Source: Acidobacteriota bacterium (GTDB lineage Bacteria > Acidobacteriota > Aminicenantia > Aminicenantales > Saccharicenantaceae). From it: a stretch of 64,000 nucleotides of DNA. This document shows positions 51,666-61,421 of this stretch, piece by piece (position 1 is the first letter of the stretch; the number at the start of each line of letters is the position of its first letter). Made by a program: the position numbers and the translations under genes. Where the stretch lies: NCBI GenBank assembly GCA_022711665.1, contig JAKLEN010000003.1, forward strand, positions 310,001-374,000, given 5' to 3'. The notes under the pieces were generated by a model, which made no database searches, was not told the origin of the DNA, and saw only the letters and a list, made by a program, of their open reading frames with translations.

Positions 51666-52841
51666 ATGAAGACAGCGGATGTGATCGTCGTGGGAGCCGG
51701 ACCGAGCGGCCTGCGGGTCGCGGCCCGGCTGGCCGGCGCCGGCCTGGACGTCCGGGTCCTGGAGAGGAAGCCGCGCGTCGGGATGGGCGTCGTCTGCACC
51801 GGGATAATCGGCGAGGAGGTCTTCGACGAGCGCGGCCTCGGCCGCGGCCCGGTCGTCAGCCAGCTCCGCCGGGTCCGGCTGGTCTCGCCCCGCGCAACCG
51901 AGTTCGTCTACGAGCACCCCCGGCCCTTCGCCTGCGTCGTCGACAGGGAGCGGTTCGACGGCGAGCTGGGCCGGGCCGCGGCGTCGGCCGGCGCGTCGAT
52001 CGAATGCGGCCTCCGGGTCGAGGACATCGCCGTCGGCCGGGACGGCGTCCGCGTCGAGATCGTTGACGGCGGCGGCGCCGTCCGGCGCGAGAGCGCCGCC
52101 GTGGCCGTGCTGGCCACCGGCGTCGACTACGCCCTGCAGAAACGGGCCGGCCTGTCCGCGCCGCGCGACTTCCTGAAGGGCGCCCAGATCGAGCGGGCGA
52201 CGCCGGACGCGGACGTGACGACCGTCTTCTTCGGACGGGACGTGGCTCCCGGCGCCTTCGCCTGGTCGGTCCCGGCCGGCCCGGGCCGGGCCCGCATCGG
52301 CCTGCTCACCCAGCGCGATCCCAAGGGCTGCCTGCGCCGGCTCCTCGAGCGCCGCTTCGACGCCGCCGGGGCGGAGGGCATCCGGACCCGGCCGGTGGCC
52401 CAGGGCCTGCTGGCCCGGACCTGCGGCGACCGCGTCCTGGCCGTCGGCGAGGCGGCCGGCCAGACCAAGACGACGACCGGCGGCGGCATCAGCTACGGCC
52501 TGGCCTGCGCCGACCTGGCCGCCGACGTCCTCATCGACTGCTTCGGCCGGGGCTCCTTCGGGGCGCCCGACCTGGCCGCCTACGAACGGCGCTGGAAGGC
52601 CCGCTTCCAAAAGGAGATCGTGATCGGCCATTACACCCGGCGCATGTGCGCCCGGCTGAGCGACGGCCGCATCGAAAGCCTCTTCCAGCTGGCCCGGACC
52701 GACGGCATCGTGCCCATCATCCGCGACAAGGCGGACTTCGACCGCCACAGCGGCCTCGTCCTGGCCCTGCTCGAGCGCCTCTCCTTCATGAAGGCCTTCC
52801 GGGAGATCCGGGACCGGCTCGGGCCCGACGCCTGGTCCTGA
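51666..52841 (+). CDS. Geranylgeranyl reductase-like FAD-dependent oxidoreductase
   Basis: The 391-residue flavoprotein has the FAD-binding GAGPSGLRVAARLAGAG motif near residue 10, an ERKPRVGMGVVCTG segment, and the second FAD motif VLAVGEAAGQTKTTTGGGI near the C-terminus. This order is that of the geranylgeranyl/digeranylgeranylglycerolipid reductase family, which saturates isoprenoid double bonds. In a polysaccharide locus it might act on the polyprenyl carrier lipid (inference); a role as a halogenase- or Lodestar-like enzyme is less likely. It starts at 51666 with a weak ribosome binding site and its product has no export signal. Confidence 0.78.
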   Translation: MKTADVIVVGAGPSGLRVAARLAGAGLDVRVLERKPRVGMGVVCTGIIGEEVFDERGLGRGPVVSQLRRVRLVSPRATEFVYEHPRPFACVVDRERFDGELGRAAASAGASIECGLRVEDIAVGRDGVRVEIVDGGGAVRRESAAVAVLATGVDYALQKRAGLSAPRDFLKGAQIERATPDADVTTVFFGRDVAPGAFAWSVPAGPGRARIGLLTQRDPKGCLRRLLERRFDAAGAEGIRTRPVAQGLLARTCGDRVLAVGEAAGQTKTTTGGGISYGLACADLAADVLIDCFGRGSFGAPDLAAYERRWKARFQKEIVIGHYTRRMCARLSDGRIESLFQLARTDGIVPIIRDKADFDRHSGLVLALLERLSFMKAFREIRDRLGPDAWS

Positions 52842-52871
52842 AAGAACGGCTCCACGAACGCAAGGATCCCG

Positions 52872-54140
52872 ATGAAACGAACGATCGCCTCCGTCGCCGC
52901 CCTCTGCGGGCTGGCCCTGGCCGCGGCCGGGCCGCTCGCCGGCCAGACCTACCGCAGCTTCCGCGAGGAGTACGAAGCGGTCCGGCAGCAGAAGGGCCTC
53001 CGGCTCGGCGCCCTCAAGCTGGCGCCCCGCTTCCGGCTGTCGGACGTCGGCTACGATTCGAACGTCTATTTCCGGCCCGAGGGCGGCCGGGTCGTCGGCG
53101 ACGCCACGGCCACCCTCTCGCCCGAGCTCCGCGGCTTCTGGCTCGGCGGCGGGTCGCTCATCCTGACGGTGACCGAGAACCCCGAGGTCCTGGCCTTCGC
53201 CCGGGAGAAGGCGCTGCGGGCCTTCTCCAACAGCTTCGCCGCCGGCCTGCGCTGGCTGCTGCTGCGGCGCCTGGCGCTCTCGGGCGAGTACCACGTCCAG
53301 AGCCACGTCCGCCGGGCCCTGAGCGAGTTCGCCTACCGCGTCCGGGACAAGGCGACGGGCGGGACGGCGGGACTGTTCTTCGAGACGCCGCGCGGCACGG
53401 CCATCGGCTTCACCGGCGCCCTGGACGATTTCCGCTACGAGGACATCGCCGCCGGCGCGCCGGAGGACATCTACAGCCGGGCCCTCGACCGCCGCGAGAC
53501 CGCGGCCGCCTTCGAGGTCCACTACCGCGTCTTCTCCCAGAGCTACGTCTTCGCAACCGCGGGCTGGCGGGACTACGACTTCCGCTTCCCGGAATCGGCC
53601 TGGCGCAACGCCGACTCGGTCCAGGCCGAAGCCGGCTTCCGCTTCCCGCTCGCGGGCCGGGCCCGCGGCTCGGCCCGCGTCGGCTGGAAGTCCTTCCGGC
53701 CGGACGAGCCGGACCGCCGGGGCTTCTCCGGCCTGATCGCGGCCGGCGACGTCTCCCTCCGCCTCGGGGCCTTCGGCCTGGCCCTGGGCGTCAACCGGGA
53801 CAACGCCTTCTCGGCCAACGAGACCGCCTATTATTATGTCGACACCCGCGGCCGGCTGACCGCGTCGCTCTACCTCGGCCGGTCCCTGCGCCTCGACGCC
53901 GGCGTCCAGACCGGCGTCATGACCTATCCGGAGCCGCAGACGATCTGGAACGGGGGCGAGGCCGTCGTCGTCGCCCGCCGCCGCGACGACCAGGCAACCC
54001 TCTCCGTCGGCCCGGTCTTCCGCATCTCCGGCACGGTCGGGCTGGGCCTGAACTACAACTTCTACAAGCGGACGTCCAACGCCCCGGGCTTCGACGTCCG
54101 CCGGAACTTCGTCGGAGCCTACGTCACCTATGAATTCTAG
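52872..54140 (+). CDS. Outer-membrane beta-barrel protein of the polysaccharide export locus
   Basis: This 422-residue protein has a signal peptide (about 1-24, ending PLAGQT) and then alternating hydrophobic strands with terminal aromatic residues, ending FVGAYVTYEF, the classical last-strand pattern of a barrel. It matches the style of barrels found in EpsX/BBP2-like positions near Wza genes. It may form or support the export pore. The gene lies 30 bases downstream of the flavoprotein and 22 bases upstream of the Wza-like gene, with AAGGAT in the leader. Confidence 0.75.
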   Translation: MKRTIASVAALCGLALAAAGPLAGQTYRSFREEYEAVRQQKGLRLGALKLAPRFRLSDVGYDSNVYFRPEGGRVVGDATATLSPELRGFWLGGGSLILTVTENPEVLAFAREKALRAFSNSFAAGLRWLLLRRLALSGEYHVQSHVRRALSEFAYRVRDKATGGTAGLFFETPRGTAIGFTGALDDFRYEDIAAGAPEDIYSRALDRRETAAAFEVHYRVFSQSYVFATAGWRDYDFRFPESAWRNADSVQAEAGFRFPLAGRARGSARVGWKSFRPDEPDRRGFSGLIAAGDVSLRLGAFGLALGVNRDNAFSANETAYYYVDTRGRLTASLYLGRSLRLDAGVQTGVMTYPEPQTIWNGGEAVVVARRRDDQATLSVGPVFRISGTVGLGLNYNFYKRTSNAPGFDVRRNFVGAYVTYEF

Positions 54141-54162
54141 CCTCCGGCCAAAGGAGCCTGCC

Positions 54163-55011
54163 ATGAACGCCATCGCCCGGATCGCCGCGATCCTCCTGCT
54201 GGCCGCGGCCGCCCTCGCCGCCGCGCCGGCCGGGCCTCAGGACACCGCCGAATACAAGATCGGGCCCAAGGACCTGCTCGAGATCACCGTCCTCGGCGTG
54301 CAGGAGATCAACAAGCTCGTCGTCCGCGTCTCCGAGGAAGGCCGGATCACCCTGCCGCTCCTGGGCGAGGTGGCGCTCGGCGACCTGACCAAGTTCGAGG
54401 TCGAGAAGAAGCTGGCCGGCCTGGCCGGCGAGAAGATCGTCGTCAACCCCCAGGTGACCGTCCACATCCTGGAGTACCGCAGCCGGCGAGTCTCGGTCGT
54501 CGGCGCGGTCGAGAAACCCGGCCCGTTCGAGCTCCTGGGACGGCAGACGGTCCTGGCCGCGATCTCCGAGGCCGGCGGCCTGACCCGCGACGCCGGCGAG
54601 GAGATCATCATCATCCGCCAGATCCCGGGCGGCGACAGCACCTCCATCCGCATCCCCGTGGACGGCCTGTTCGTCCGGGGCGATCCCAAACTCAACGTCG
54701 CTCTCGAGCCGGGCGACGTCGTCAACGTCCCGGTCGACAAGGCCGTGCCCATCTACGTCTTCGGCCAGGTCAGGAACCCGGGCGCCCTGCAGGTCCGGCG
54801 CTCCAGCCTGCCGACCCTGACCCAGGCCATCGCCCAGGCCGGCGGCTTCACCGACCGGGCCAACCGCAAGAGGATCCGCATCCGGCGCAAGGACGCGGCC
54901 GGCCAGGAGACCGAGTTCACCGTCAGCGTCCGCGACATCCTCAAGGGGAAGATCAAGGACATCCCCCTCCAGCCCAACGATACCGTGTACGTCCCGGAGA
55001 GCCTGCTCTAG
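54163..55011 (+). CDS. Wza-like polysaccharide export protein (PES plus two SLBB domains)
   Basis: The 282-residue exporter has a signal peptide, the polysaccharide export sequence domain (about 27-110: YKIGPKDLLEITVLG, ITLPLLGEV, VTVHILEYRS) and two SLBB domains (about 112-185 and 195-275: VVGAVEKPGPF and VFGQVRNPGAL). It forms the periplasmic and outer-membrane channel with a Wzc-type partner. Unlike E. coli Wza it has no lipobox cysteine and lacks the long C-terminal helix, so the neighbouring barrel may provide the outer-membrane pore (inference). AAAGGAG precedes ATG 54163. Confidence 0.9.
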   Translation: MNAIARIAAILLLAAAALAAAPAGPQDTAEYKIGPKDLLEITVLGVQEINKLVVRVSEEGRITLPLLGEVALGDLTKFEVEKKLAGLAGEKIVVNPQVTVHILEYRSRRVSVVGAVEKPGPFELLGRQTVLAAISEAGGLTRDAGEEIIIIRQIPGGDSTSIRIPVDGLFVRGDPKLNVALEPGDVVNVPVDKAVPIYVFGQVRNPGALQVRRSSLPTLTQAIAQAGGFTDRANRKRIRIRRKDAAGQETEFTVSVRDILKGKIKDIPLQPNDTVYVPESLL

Positions 55012-55036
55012 GCCGGGACGGCCGGGGAGAACCGCC

Positions 55037-57388
55037 ATGAAGGGTTTCAGCAGCAAAACGGACCGCCGGGAGGTCGACCTCCTCGAATACGTCCGGATCG
55101 TCCTCAAGCGCAAGTGGGTCCTGGCGGTCTTCACCGCCGTGCTCGTCGCGCTGGCGGCCGTCCTGTCGTTCACCAGGACGCCGCTCTACCGGGCCACGGC
55201 CACCCTGCTCATCGACGAGCCGGGGGCCAGCCTGCTCAACATCCAGGACGTCCTCAACGCCGGCGGCTACTACCGCAGCGATTACCTGGGGACCTATTTC
55301 AACACCCAGCTCCGGCTCCTGACCAGCCGGTCGCTGGCCGAGCGGGTGGCCAAACGGCTCAACCTGGCGGCCCGGCCCGAGCTGCGGGCGGCCGGCGGGC
55401 CCCGGGCCGGCTTCCTGGCCGGCCTGAAGTCGGCCATCACGTTCCGCTGGCTTTCGGGCCGGGGCCGGAACGCCGCGGCCCCGCCGGCGCCGTCCGCCGG
55501 CGGGCCCTCCGCCGCCGGCTACGCCTCCGTCGTCCAGGGCGGATTGAGCATCGCCCCCATCGCCGAGACGCGGCTGGTTTACGTCAGCTACGTCTCGCCG
55601 CACGCCGTCCTGGCCGCCGACATCGTCAACGCCGTGGTCGAGGAGTTCGTCAGCTTCTCCGTCGAGTCGCGCTACGAGGCGACCAAGCAGACCTCGGAGT
55701 TCCTGACCGAGCAGACGGCCCAGCTGCGCGAGGACCTCAAGCGCAAGGAGGAGGACCTCCAGAAGTACGGCCAGGAGAAGAACCTCCTCTACCTCAGCGA
55801 CAACGAGAGCACCGTCGTCAACAAGTTCGCCGACGTCAACACGGCCCTGACCACGGCCCAGATCGAGCGCTACGCCAAGGAGTCGGCCTACCTCGAGCTC
55901 AAGAACCTCGACGTCGACAGCCTGCCCGAGTCGGTCAGCAACCCGACCATCCAGGCCCTGCGGACGACCTACACCCAGGTCCGCTCCGACTACGAGGAGA
56001 AGGGGCGCATCTACCGGCCCGAATACCCCGAGATGGTCCAGCTCAAGGCCCGGCTCGACGCCACCCGCAACACGCTGCAGGAGGAGATCCGCAAGGCCGT
56101 CGAGGCGGCCGAGTCCGAATACCGGGCCGCGCTCAAGAAGGAGAATTCCCTGCGGGGCCTGCTCGACGAGCAGCGCGGCGACGTCACCCGGATGAACAAG
56201 AACGCCATCTTCTACCACACGCTGCGGACCGAGGTCGAGAACATGCGGACCCTCCTCAGCACGCTCGTCGCCAAGCAGAACGAGATCCAGGTCTCGAGCC
56301 AGCTCGGCGGCCTGCGGACCAGCAACATCAAGGTCGTCGACCGGGCCCTGGTGCCGCCCGGCCCGTTCACCCCCAACGTCCGCCGCAACCTCCTCATGGC
56401 CCTCCTGGCCGGCCTGTTCGGCGGGCTGGGGCTCGTCTTCCTGATCGAGTACCTCGACAACACGGTCAAGGGCCCCGAGGACGTGGAGAAGCTGGTCGGC
56501 CTGCCGTCCCTGGGCGTCATCCCCTTCCTCTCGGCGGAAACGGCCCGCGGCAAGAGCGACGTCTACGGCGCCCGCCGCACCTACGGCGCCGAGGAAGGCC
56601 CGGCCCCCGAGGCCGGCCCGCCGGCCGTCCGGGAGATCGAGCTCATCAACCACCTCTATCCCAAGTTCTCCATCGCCGAGGACTACCGGACGGTCCGGAC
56701 CTCGATCCTGTTCTCCCACGCCGACGGCTCGCCCAAGACGATCGCCTTCACCAGCACCCTGCCCCAGGAAGGCAAGACGGCCACGGTCTCCAACCTGGCC
56801 GTGTCCTTCGCCCAGCTCGAGGGCCGGGTACTGCTCATCGACGCCGACCTGCGCAAGCCCCGGCTGAGCAAGGTCTTCGCCCTGCGGAACGCCGTCGGCC
56901 TCAGCGGCTACCTGGCCGGCAAGAACTCCTTCGACGAGGTCGTCCAGAAGACGAGCATCGAGAACGTCTGGACGGTCCCCAGCGGCCCGCACCCTCCGAA
57001 CCCGGCCGAGCTCCTGAATTCGAGGCGGATGAAGGAGCTCCTGGCCCAGGCCAAGGAGGAGTTCGGCGTCGTCCTCCTCGACACGCCGCCGGTGCTGGCC
57101 GTCATCGATCCGGTCATCGTCAGCTCGCTGGCCGACTCGACGGTCTTCGTCGTCCGGGCCGGCAAGACGACCCGGCGGTCCCTGCAGCGGGCCGTCGAGG
57201 AGGTCCGGCGGTCCAAGGCCGACATCATCGGCGTCGTCTTCAACGAGGTCCGCGTCGGGCGGCAGGGGATCGGCACGCCCTTCTATCACTACTATGAGTA
57301 CGAGTACGAGTCCTCCGAGGCCAAGGCCGCCGGCCAGGCTTCCGAGAACGGCGCGGCGGCCAAGGGCGGCGCCCCGGGGCGCTCATGA
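55037..57388 (+). CDS. Wzc-like polysaccharide co-polymerase with BY-kinase domain
   Basis: The 783-residue protein has two transmembrane helices around a periplasmic chain-length domain with long coiled-coil, then a cytosolic tyrosine kinase. Walker A is PQEGKT (576-581), Walker A' is LLIDADLRKPRL (from 599), and Walker B is VVLLDTPPVL. The C-terminus holds a tyrosine cluster, YHYYEYEY (750-757), for trans-autophosphorylation, which switches the oligomer between states during export. It partners the Wza-like protein 25 bases upstream. Its stop overlaps the next start by ATGA. Confidence 0.93.
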   Translation: MKGFSSKTDRREVDLLEYVRIVLKRKWVLAVFTAVLVALAAVLSFTRTPLYRATATLLIDEPGASLLNIQDVLNAGGYYRSDYLGTYFNTQLRLLTSRSLAERVAKRLNLAARPELRAAGGPRAGFLAGLKSAITFRWLSGRGRNAAAPPAPSAGGPSAAGYASVVQGGLSIAPIAETRLVYVSYVSPHAVLAADIVNAVVEEFVSFSVESRYEATKQTSEFLTEQTAQLREDLKRKEEDLQKYGQEKNLLYLSDNESTVVNKFADVNTALTTAQIERYAKESAYLELKNLDVDSLPESVSNPTIQALRTTYTQVRSDYEEKGRIYRPEYPEMVQLKARLDATRNTLQEEIRKAVEAAESEYRAALKKENSLRGLLDEQRGDVTRMNKNAIFYHTLRTEVENMRTLLSTLVAKQNEIQVSSQLGGLRTSNIKVVDRALVPPGPFTPNVRRNLLMALLAGLFGGLGLVFLIEYLDNTVKGPEDVEKLVGLPSLGVIPFLSAETARGKSDVYGARRTYGAEEGPAPEAGPPAVREIELINHLYPKFSIAEDYRTVRTSILFSHADGSPKTIAFTSTLPQEGKTATVSNLAVSFAQLEGRVLLIDADLRKPRLSKVFALRNAVGLSGYLAGKNSFDEVVQKTSIENVWTVPSGPHPPNPAELLNSRRMKELLAQAKEEFGVVLLDTPPVLAVIDPVIVSSLADSTVFVVRAGKTTRRSLQRAVEEVRRSKADIIGVVFNEVRVGRQGIGTPFYHYYEYEYESSEAKAAGQASENGAAAKGGAPGRS

Positions 57389-58785
57389 ACGTGAAAAAAA
57401 AGATCCTGGACTACGGGCTCCTGACCCTGCTCCTCTGGAGCCCCCTGCCGGCGGCCTCGGTCGAGGAGTGGGCGATCTTCACCATCGAGCTCCTGGCCGC
57501 CGTCCTGGCCGGGGCCTATATCCTCCTCGAGCCCAAGCCCGGCCTCAATCCCCACCTGCCGCCCGTCGTCCGGAAGATGAGGCCTGTCGCGGCGGCCTTC
57601 TTCGGCTTCCTGGTCCTCCAGGTCGTGCCGCTGCCGGCCGGGCTCGTCCGGCTGCTCTCGCCGGCGAGCTACGGCTTCCGCAAGCTCTACGCGCCCGGCT
57701 TCGACGGGATGAAGTTCATGACGCTGTCGATCTCCCCGGGCCAAACGATCGCCGCCGGGCTCTTCCTGGCCGCCCTGTTCATCCTCGGGGCCCTGGTCCT
57801 GCGGACGGTCGTCCGCGGCCGGCAGATCCGGACGATGCTGGCCGTCCTGGCCGGGTCGGGGGTCTTCCAGGCCCTCTACGGGCTCTTCGAGCTCAGCCGC
57901 AACGATCCGCGCATCCTCTTCTACCGGAAACTGTTCAGCCCCGAGTCCGTGACCGGGACCTTTGTCAACCGCAACCACTTTTCCGGCTACCTGGAGATGA
58001 TCGTGCCCCTGGCCCTGGGCCTGGCCCTGGCCCGGATGAACATGATGACCTTCGGCGTCAAGGGCTTCCGGGAGAAGCTGATGCTCTGGACCTCCAAGGG
58101 CATCCTGACCAACGTCCTCATACTGGGCGCGGTCGTGGTCATGTCGCTGGCCGTCGTCCTCTCCAACTCCCGGTCCGGCGTCGTCGTCCTCGGATTCACC
58201 GTCTTCCTCTTCCTCGGCCTATCGGTCACCGCCTTCAGCCGGACCGGCTTCCGCCAGCCGTGGGTCGGCAAGACCGTCCGCTGGACGTTCCTGTGCTTCA
58301 CCGTCCTGGCCGCCGCCGTCGGGGTGGGCTCGACGATCCGCCGCTTCTCCGTCGACACGCTCATCCGCGAGGACCGGCCCCAGTACTGGGCCAACACGGT
58401 CGCGATCATCGGTGATTTCCCGCTCTTCGGCACCGGCCTGGGCACGTTCGCCTCGGCCTACGGCGCCTATGAGAAGTCGGCCTCGTCGGAGCTGCTCCTG
58501 ACCCACGCCCACAACGACTTCCTCGAGTACGCGGCCGAGCTCGGCCTGGTCGGCTTCGTCCTCCTGGCGGGCGGCGTCCTCTACCTGGCGGTTTCCGCCT
58601 TCCTGGCCTGGCGCAAGCGGCGGAACCCGCAGGCCCGGGCCCTGGCCCTGGGCGGCCTGGTGTCGCTCGCCGGGGCCGGCCTCCACGCCGTCACCGATTT
58701 CAACCTGCACATACCGGCCAACATGGTCCTGTTCGCCGCCGTGCTCGGCCTGACCCTGGTCATGGCCTACTACCGGAAAACATGA
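57385..58785 (+). CDS. O-antigen ligase / polymerase-like membrane protein (Wzy_C), second of two
   Basis: The 466-residue integral membrane protein has about 12 helices and a periplasmic loop with GTFVNRNHFSGYLEM and LLLTHAHNDFLEYAAELG, the signature of the Wzy_C superfamily (NRNHF, HNDFLE). It likely polymerises or ligates the glycan, and may interact with the BY-kinase co-polymerase whose gene it overlaps. Two family members in one locus suggest different jobs, such as polymerase and ligase. Confidence 0.87.
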   Translation: MNVKKKILDYGLLTLLLWSPLPAASVEEWAIFTIELLAAVLAGAYILLEPKPGLNPHLPPVVRKMRPVAAAFFGFLVLQVVPLPAGLVRLLSPASYGFRKLYAPGFDGMKFMTLSISPGQTIAAGLFLAALFILGALVLRTVVRGRQIRTMLAVLAGSGVFQALYGLFELSRNDPRILFYRKLFSPESVTGTFVNRNHFSGYLEMIVPLALGLALARMNMMTFGVKGFREKLMLWTSKGILTNVLILGAVVVMSLAVVLSNSRSGVVVLGFTVFLFLGLSVTAFSRTGFRQPWVGKTVRWTFLCFTVLAAAVGVGSTIRRFSVDTLIREDRPQYWANTVAIIGDFPLFGTGLGTFASAYGAYEKSASSELLLTHAHNDFLEYAAELGLVGFVLLAGGVLYLAVSAFLAWRKRRNPQARALALGGLVSLAGAGLHAVTDFNLHIPANMVLFAAVLGLTLVMAYYRKT

Positions 58786-60491
58786 GGTCCGCCGTGAAGA
58801 AGAAGATCCTCTCGCTTGCCGGCCTCGCGGTCCTCGTGGCCCTCCAGGCCGCGGCGGCCCGCAGCGCCTGGCTGAGCTGGCGGGCCCGGGGAGTCGAATC
58901 CCGGCCGGAAGCCAAGGTCCGCCTTCTGCGCCGGGCCGGCGCCCTCTTTCCCTGGAACGACGCCGCGCCTTTCGAGCTCGGCCGGGCCTATTTCCAGCAG
59001 GGCGCCGAGGCCCTGGGCGACCCGGCGGCGCGCGACCGCCTGTTCGGCCTGTCTCTCCAGTCCTTCCTGCGGTCGTTGCGGCTCAACCCGGCCTCGCCGG
59101 CCGCTCATTTCGAGCTCGGCCAGACGCTGCTCTACATGAGCTACCTCGGTTTGCCGGCGCCCCTGCGCTACTTCGACGAGTACCGGCGGGCGGCCGAGCT
59201 GACCGGCCACAACAGCCGCATCCGCTATGACGCGGGCAAGGTCCTGCTCGGCCGCTGGGCCGACCTCACGGCCGGGGAGCGGGATTTCGCCGCCGGGCTG
59301 CTGCAGAGCACGCTGGCCGGGCGCGACGAGGAGCGCCTGCTCGATTTCCTCGAGACCTGGAACGTCACGCTCCGGGATTACGGTCTGGCCGAGCGGATCC
59401 TGCCGGCCGACGCCGCCGCGCTCCGGACCTACGCCCTGTTCCTGGGGGAGAGGGGGCTTTCCCTCGAGGCCCGGCAGGCGGCCCTGGCCAGGGCCGAAGC
59501 TTTGGACGTGGCCCGGGCCCGGGCGGAGCTCGACCTGGGCCGGCGGGAAGCGGACGCCTTCAACCTGGCCGAGGCCTCGGCCCATGCCGCCGAGGCGGTC
59601 AAGGCGTTGGGCTCGGTCCGCTTCTACCAGGACCTCGCCGGCCGGCCGCTCTTCGATCCGCGGGAATACTCCGAAACTCTGCGGGGCGCCCGACGGCTTT
59701 TGGCCCTGAACCTGATCGAGGAGTCGCGCTCCCTGGCCGACCGCAACGGCGTCATCGCGGCCTACCTCGGAGTCGAGAGCGACTTCACTGCGCTCGGCGA
59801 GTTCGAGACCTTCATCAAGGAGCGCGGGCTCTTCGCCGAGACGGACGAGGCCTCGCCGTTCAAGGACCTCGAGACCCTGGCCTTCCGCCTGGCTCTCGAC
59901 TTCCAGCTGAACCGCTACCGGGACATCGCCCGGATGGGCGGCGAGCTCGCGTCGAGCTCGCTGATCATCGCCCCCTCGGGGCGGCCGAGCTACGTCCGCA
60001 TCCTCGAGCTCGTCGCCGAGTCCAATCTCAAGCTGGACAACGTCTACGAGGCCGAGCGCTTTTTCCGGGCCGCCCTCGAGGCCGCCCCGGACGACCTGCG
60101 GGCGCTTCTGGGGCTGGAGCGCTGCTACGGCCGCCTGAACGACGAGACCCAGGCCGCAGAGGTCCGCCGGGCGGTGGACCGGCTGGCCGGCCCGCCCGTG
60201 ATTGACCTGGGCGGCCGGCCCGTCCCCAAGGGAGGGTCGTTCAAACTGGACCTCGTCACGGCCGGCGGCCGGCGGACGTTCCGCCTGGAATTCGGGCCCG
60301 AGGCGGCGGCCCCCGGGGCGCTGGTGTCGGTCTTTCTCGATGGCCGCGTAGTCTGGGAAGGAAATGGGGACACCGGCTTAGCGCAGTTCTCTGCCACCCT
60401 GTCCCCCGGTCAGGCGACCCTGGAGGTGGCGGCCGTGGGCGGCCAGGCCGCCCTGGCCCGCCTGTCCAGCTCCGCCGACGGCTCGCGGTAG
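58782..60491 (+). CDS. TPR-repeat protein with N-terminal membrane anchor
   Basis: The 569 residues start with a hydrophobic helix (about 9-26, ILSLAGLAVLVALQAAAA) and continue as helical TPR-like repeats (APFELGRAYFQQGAEAL; SPAAHFELGQTLLYM). A beta-rich C-terminal domain (about 465-565, VFLDGRVVWEG) could be carbohydrate-binding, which is only a guess. Proteins of this shape, next to Wzy and Wzc, assist assembly of exopolysaccharide machines. It overlaps the Wzy-like stop by ATGA and is probably the last gene of that transcript, since a new promoter follows. Confidence 0.75.
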   Translation: MRSAVKKKILSLAGLAVLVALQAAAARSAWLSWRARGVESRPEAKVRLLRRAGALFPWNDAAPFELGRAYFQQGAEALGDPAARDRLFGLSLQSFLRSLRLNPASPAAHFELGQTLLYMSYLGLPAPLRYFDEYRRAAELTGHNSRIRYDAGKVLLGRWADLTAGERDFAAGLLQSTLAGRDEERLLDFLETWNVTLRDYGLAERILPADAAALRTYALFLGERGLSLEARQAALARAEALDVARARAELDLGRREADAFNLAEASAHAAEAVKALGSVRFYQDLAGRPLFDPREYSETLRGARRLLALNLIEESRSLADRNGVIAAYLGVESDFTALGEFETFIKERGLFAETDEASPFKDLETLAFRLALDFQLNRYRDIARMGGELASSSLIIAPSGRPSYVRILELVAESNLKLDNVYEAERFFRAALEAAPDDLRALLGLERCYGRLNDETQAAEVRRAVDRLAGPPVIDLGGRPVPKGGSFKLDLVTAGGRRTFRLEFGPEAAAPGALVSVFLDGRVVWEGNGDTGLAQFSATLSPGQATLEVAAVGGQAALARLSSSADGSR

Positions 60492-60529
60492 CCGGTCCTA
60501 TCTCGCGGGATTAGAACCAGTTAAGGGCC

Positions 60530-60559
60530 TTGACAAGACCCTGAACCGACGTTTATCAT
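60530..60559 (+). promoter_or_regulatory. Putative sigma-70 promoter of the 60583 gene
   Basis: TTGACA (60530-60535) and TATCAT (60554-60559) are 18 bases apart. AAGGAGGAAG follows at a correct distance from the ATG, making this the best-formed expression start in the polysaccharide region. Confidence 0.6.
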
Positions 60560-60582
60560 ATCTTTTGCCAAGGAGGAAGCCC

Positions 60583-61368
60583 ATGAGGCGAGATGCCAAG
60601 GGTGTCTCATGGGGATTGGCGCTGGCGCTGATTCTCATGGTGTCTTCGTCTGTAGCCAGAGCCCAGGATACCGGAACGGGCGACCTGGTGGGATTCGTTT
60701 ACGGTGAGGACGGGTCCACGCCCGTCAGCGGGGCGGTCATCGTCGTCCGGAACCTGACGACCGGCGTCTTCACGGAGGCGTCCGCGTCCGATGCTCTGGG
60801 AGCCTTCAAGATCACCGGCCTGGGGCCCGGGCTCTACGCCCTGGGCGTCAAGTCGGCCTCGCGGACCTTCAACTCCCAGGATTTCTTCGGCATCACGGCC
60901 CAGCGGACCTCGCGCCTGGCCATCTCCCTGAACGCCTATGACAACGTCGCCGCCGCCGGCGCCGCGGCCGTCATCAAGGAACAGAAGGAGAAGGGCGAGG
61001 CCTTCGTCGGCCGGGTCGTCCGCTATCATCCGGACAGCAAGGAAGCCGAGGTCCTGGTCGAGATCGGCCTGATCCAGGTCGAGGACCGGGTCCACGTCAA
61101 GGGCCAGGTCACGGACTTCTACCAGGACAACCGGAGCCTGAAGGCCTACGGCACGAAGACCAAGCGCGTCACCTCCGGCTACACGGCCTTCCTCAAGACC
61201 GTCAAGCCGTGCCAGGAAGGCGATTTCGTCTATGTCGTCTGCAAGCGCGGCGTGCCGCCGTTCTTCCTGGCCCCGCTCGGCATAGCGGCCATCGTAGCCG
61301 GGGCCGTGCCGTTGTCCGCCAGCTTCGAGGAACAGCACGCCTCTCCCTACACGATCCGGAACTACTAG
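60583..61368 (+). CDS. Exported protein with carboxypeptidase-regulatory-like domain
   Basis: The 261-residue product has a signal peptide (about 1-28, ending SVARAQ), a carboxypeptidase regulatory-like beta-sandwich (about 35-110: GFVYGEDGSTPVSGAVIVV, FKITGLGPGLYALGV), a mid domain with VVRYHPDSKEAEVLVEIGLIQVEDRVHVKG and a hydrophobic C-terminal helix (FFLAPLGIAAIVAGAVPL). Its role is unknown; the strong own promoter and perfect ribosome binding site suggest high expression. It may be an envelope protein linked to the polysaccharide machine. Confidence 0.7.
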   Translation: MRRDAKGVSWGLALALILMVSSSVARAQDTGTGDLVGFVYGEDGSTPVSGAVIVVRNLTTGVFTEASASDALGAFKITGLGPGLYALGVKSASRTFNSQDFFGITAQRTSRLAISLNAYDNVAAAGAAAVIKEQKEKGEAFVGRVVRYHPDSKEAEVLVEIGLIQVEDRVHVKGQVTDFYQDNRSLKAYGTKTKRVTSGYTAFLKTVKPCQEGDFVYVVCKRGVPPFFLAPLGIAAIVAGAVPLSASFEEQHASPYTIRNY

Positions 61369-61421
61369 CGGGCCCTAGCCCGACTCGGCGCGGCGCGGCC
61401 GCCGCGCCCGGACCTCATTCC

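Noticed and set aside
60364..60404. GGGGACACC...CCCTGTCCCC inverted sequence resembling a REP element
   Set aside because: It lies inside a well-conserved-looking coding stretch of the TPR protein, the arms match poorly, and no second copy was noticed.
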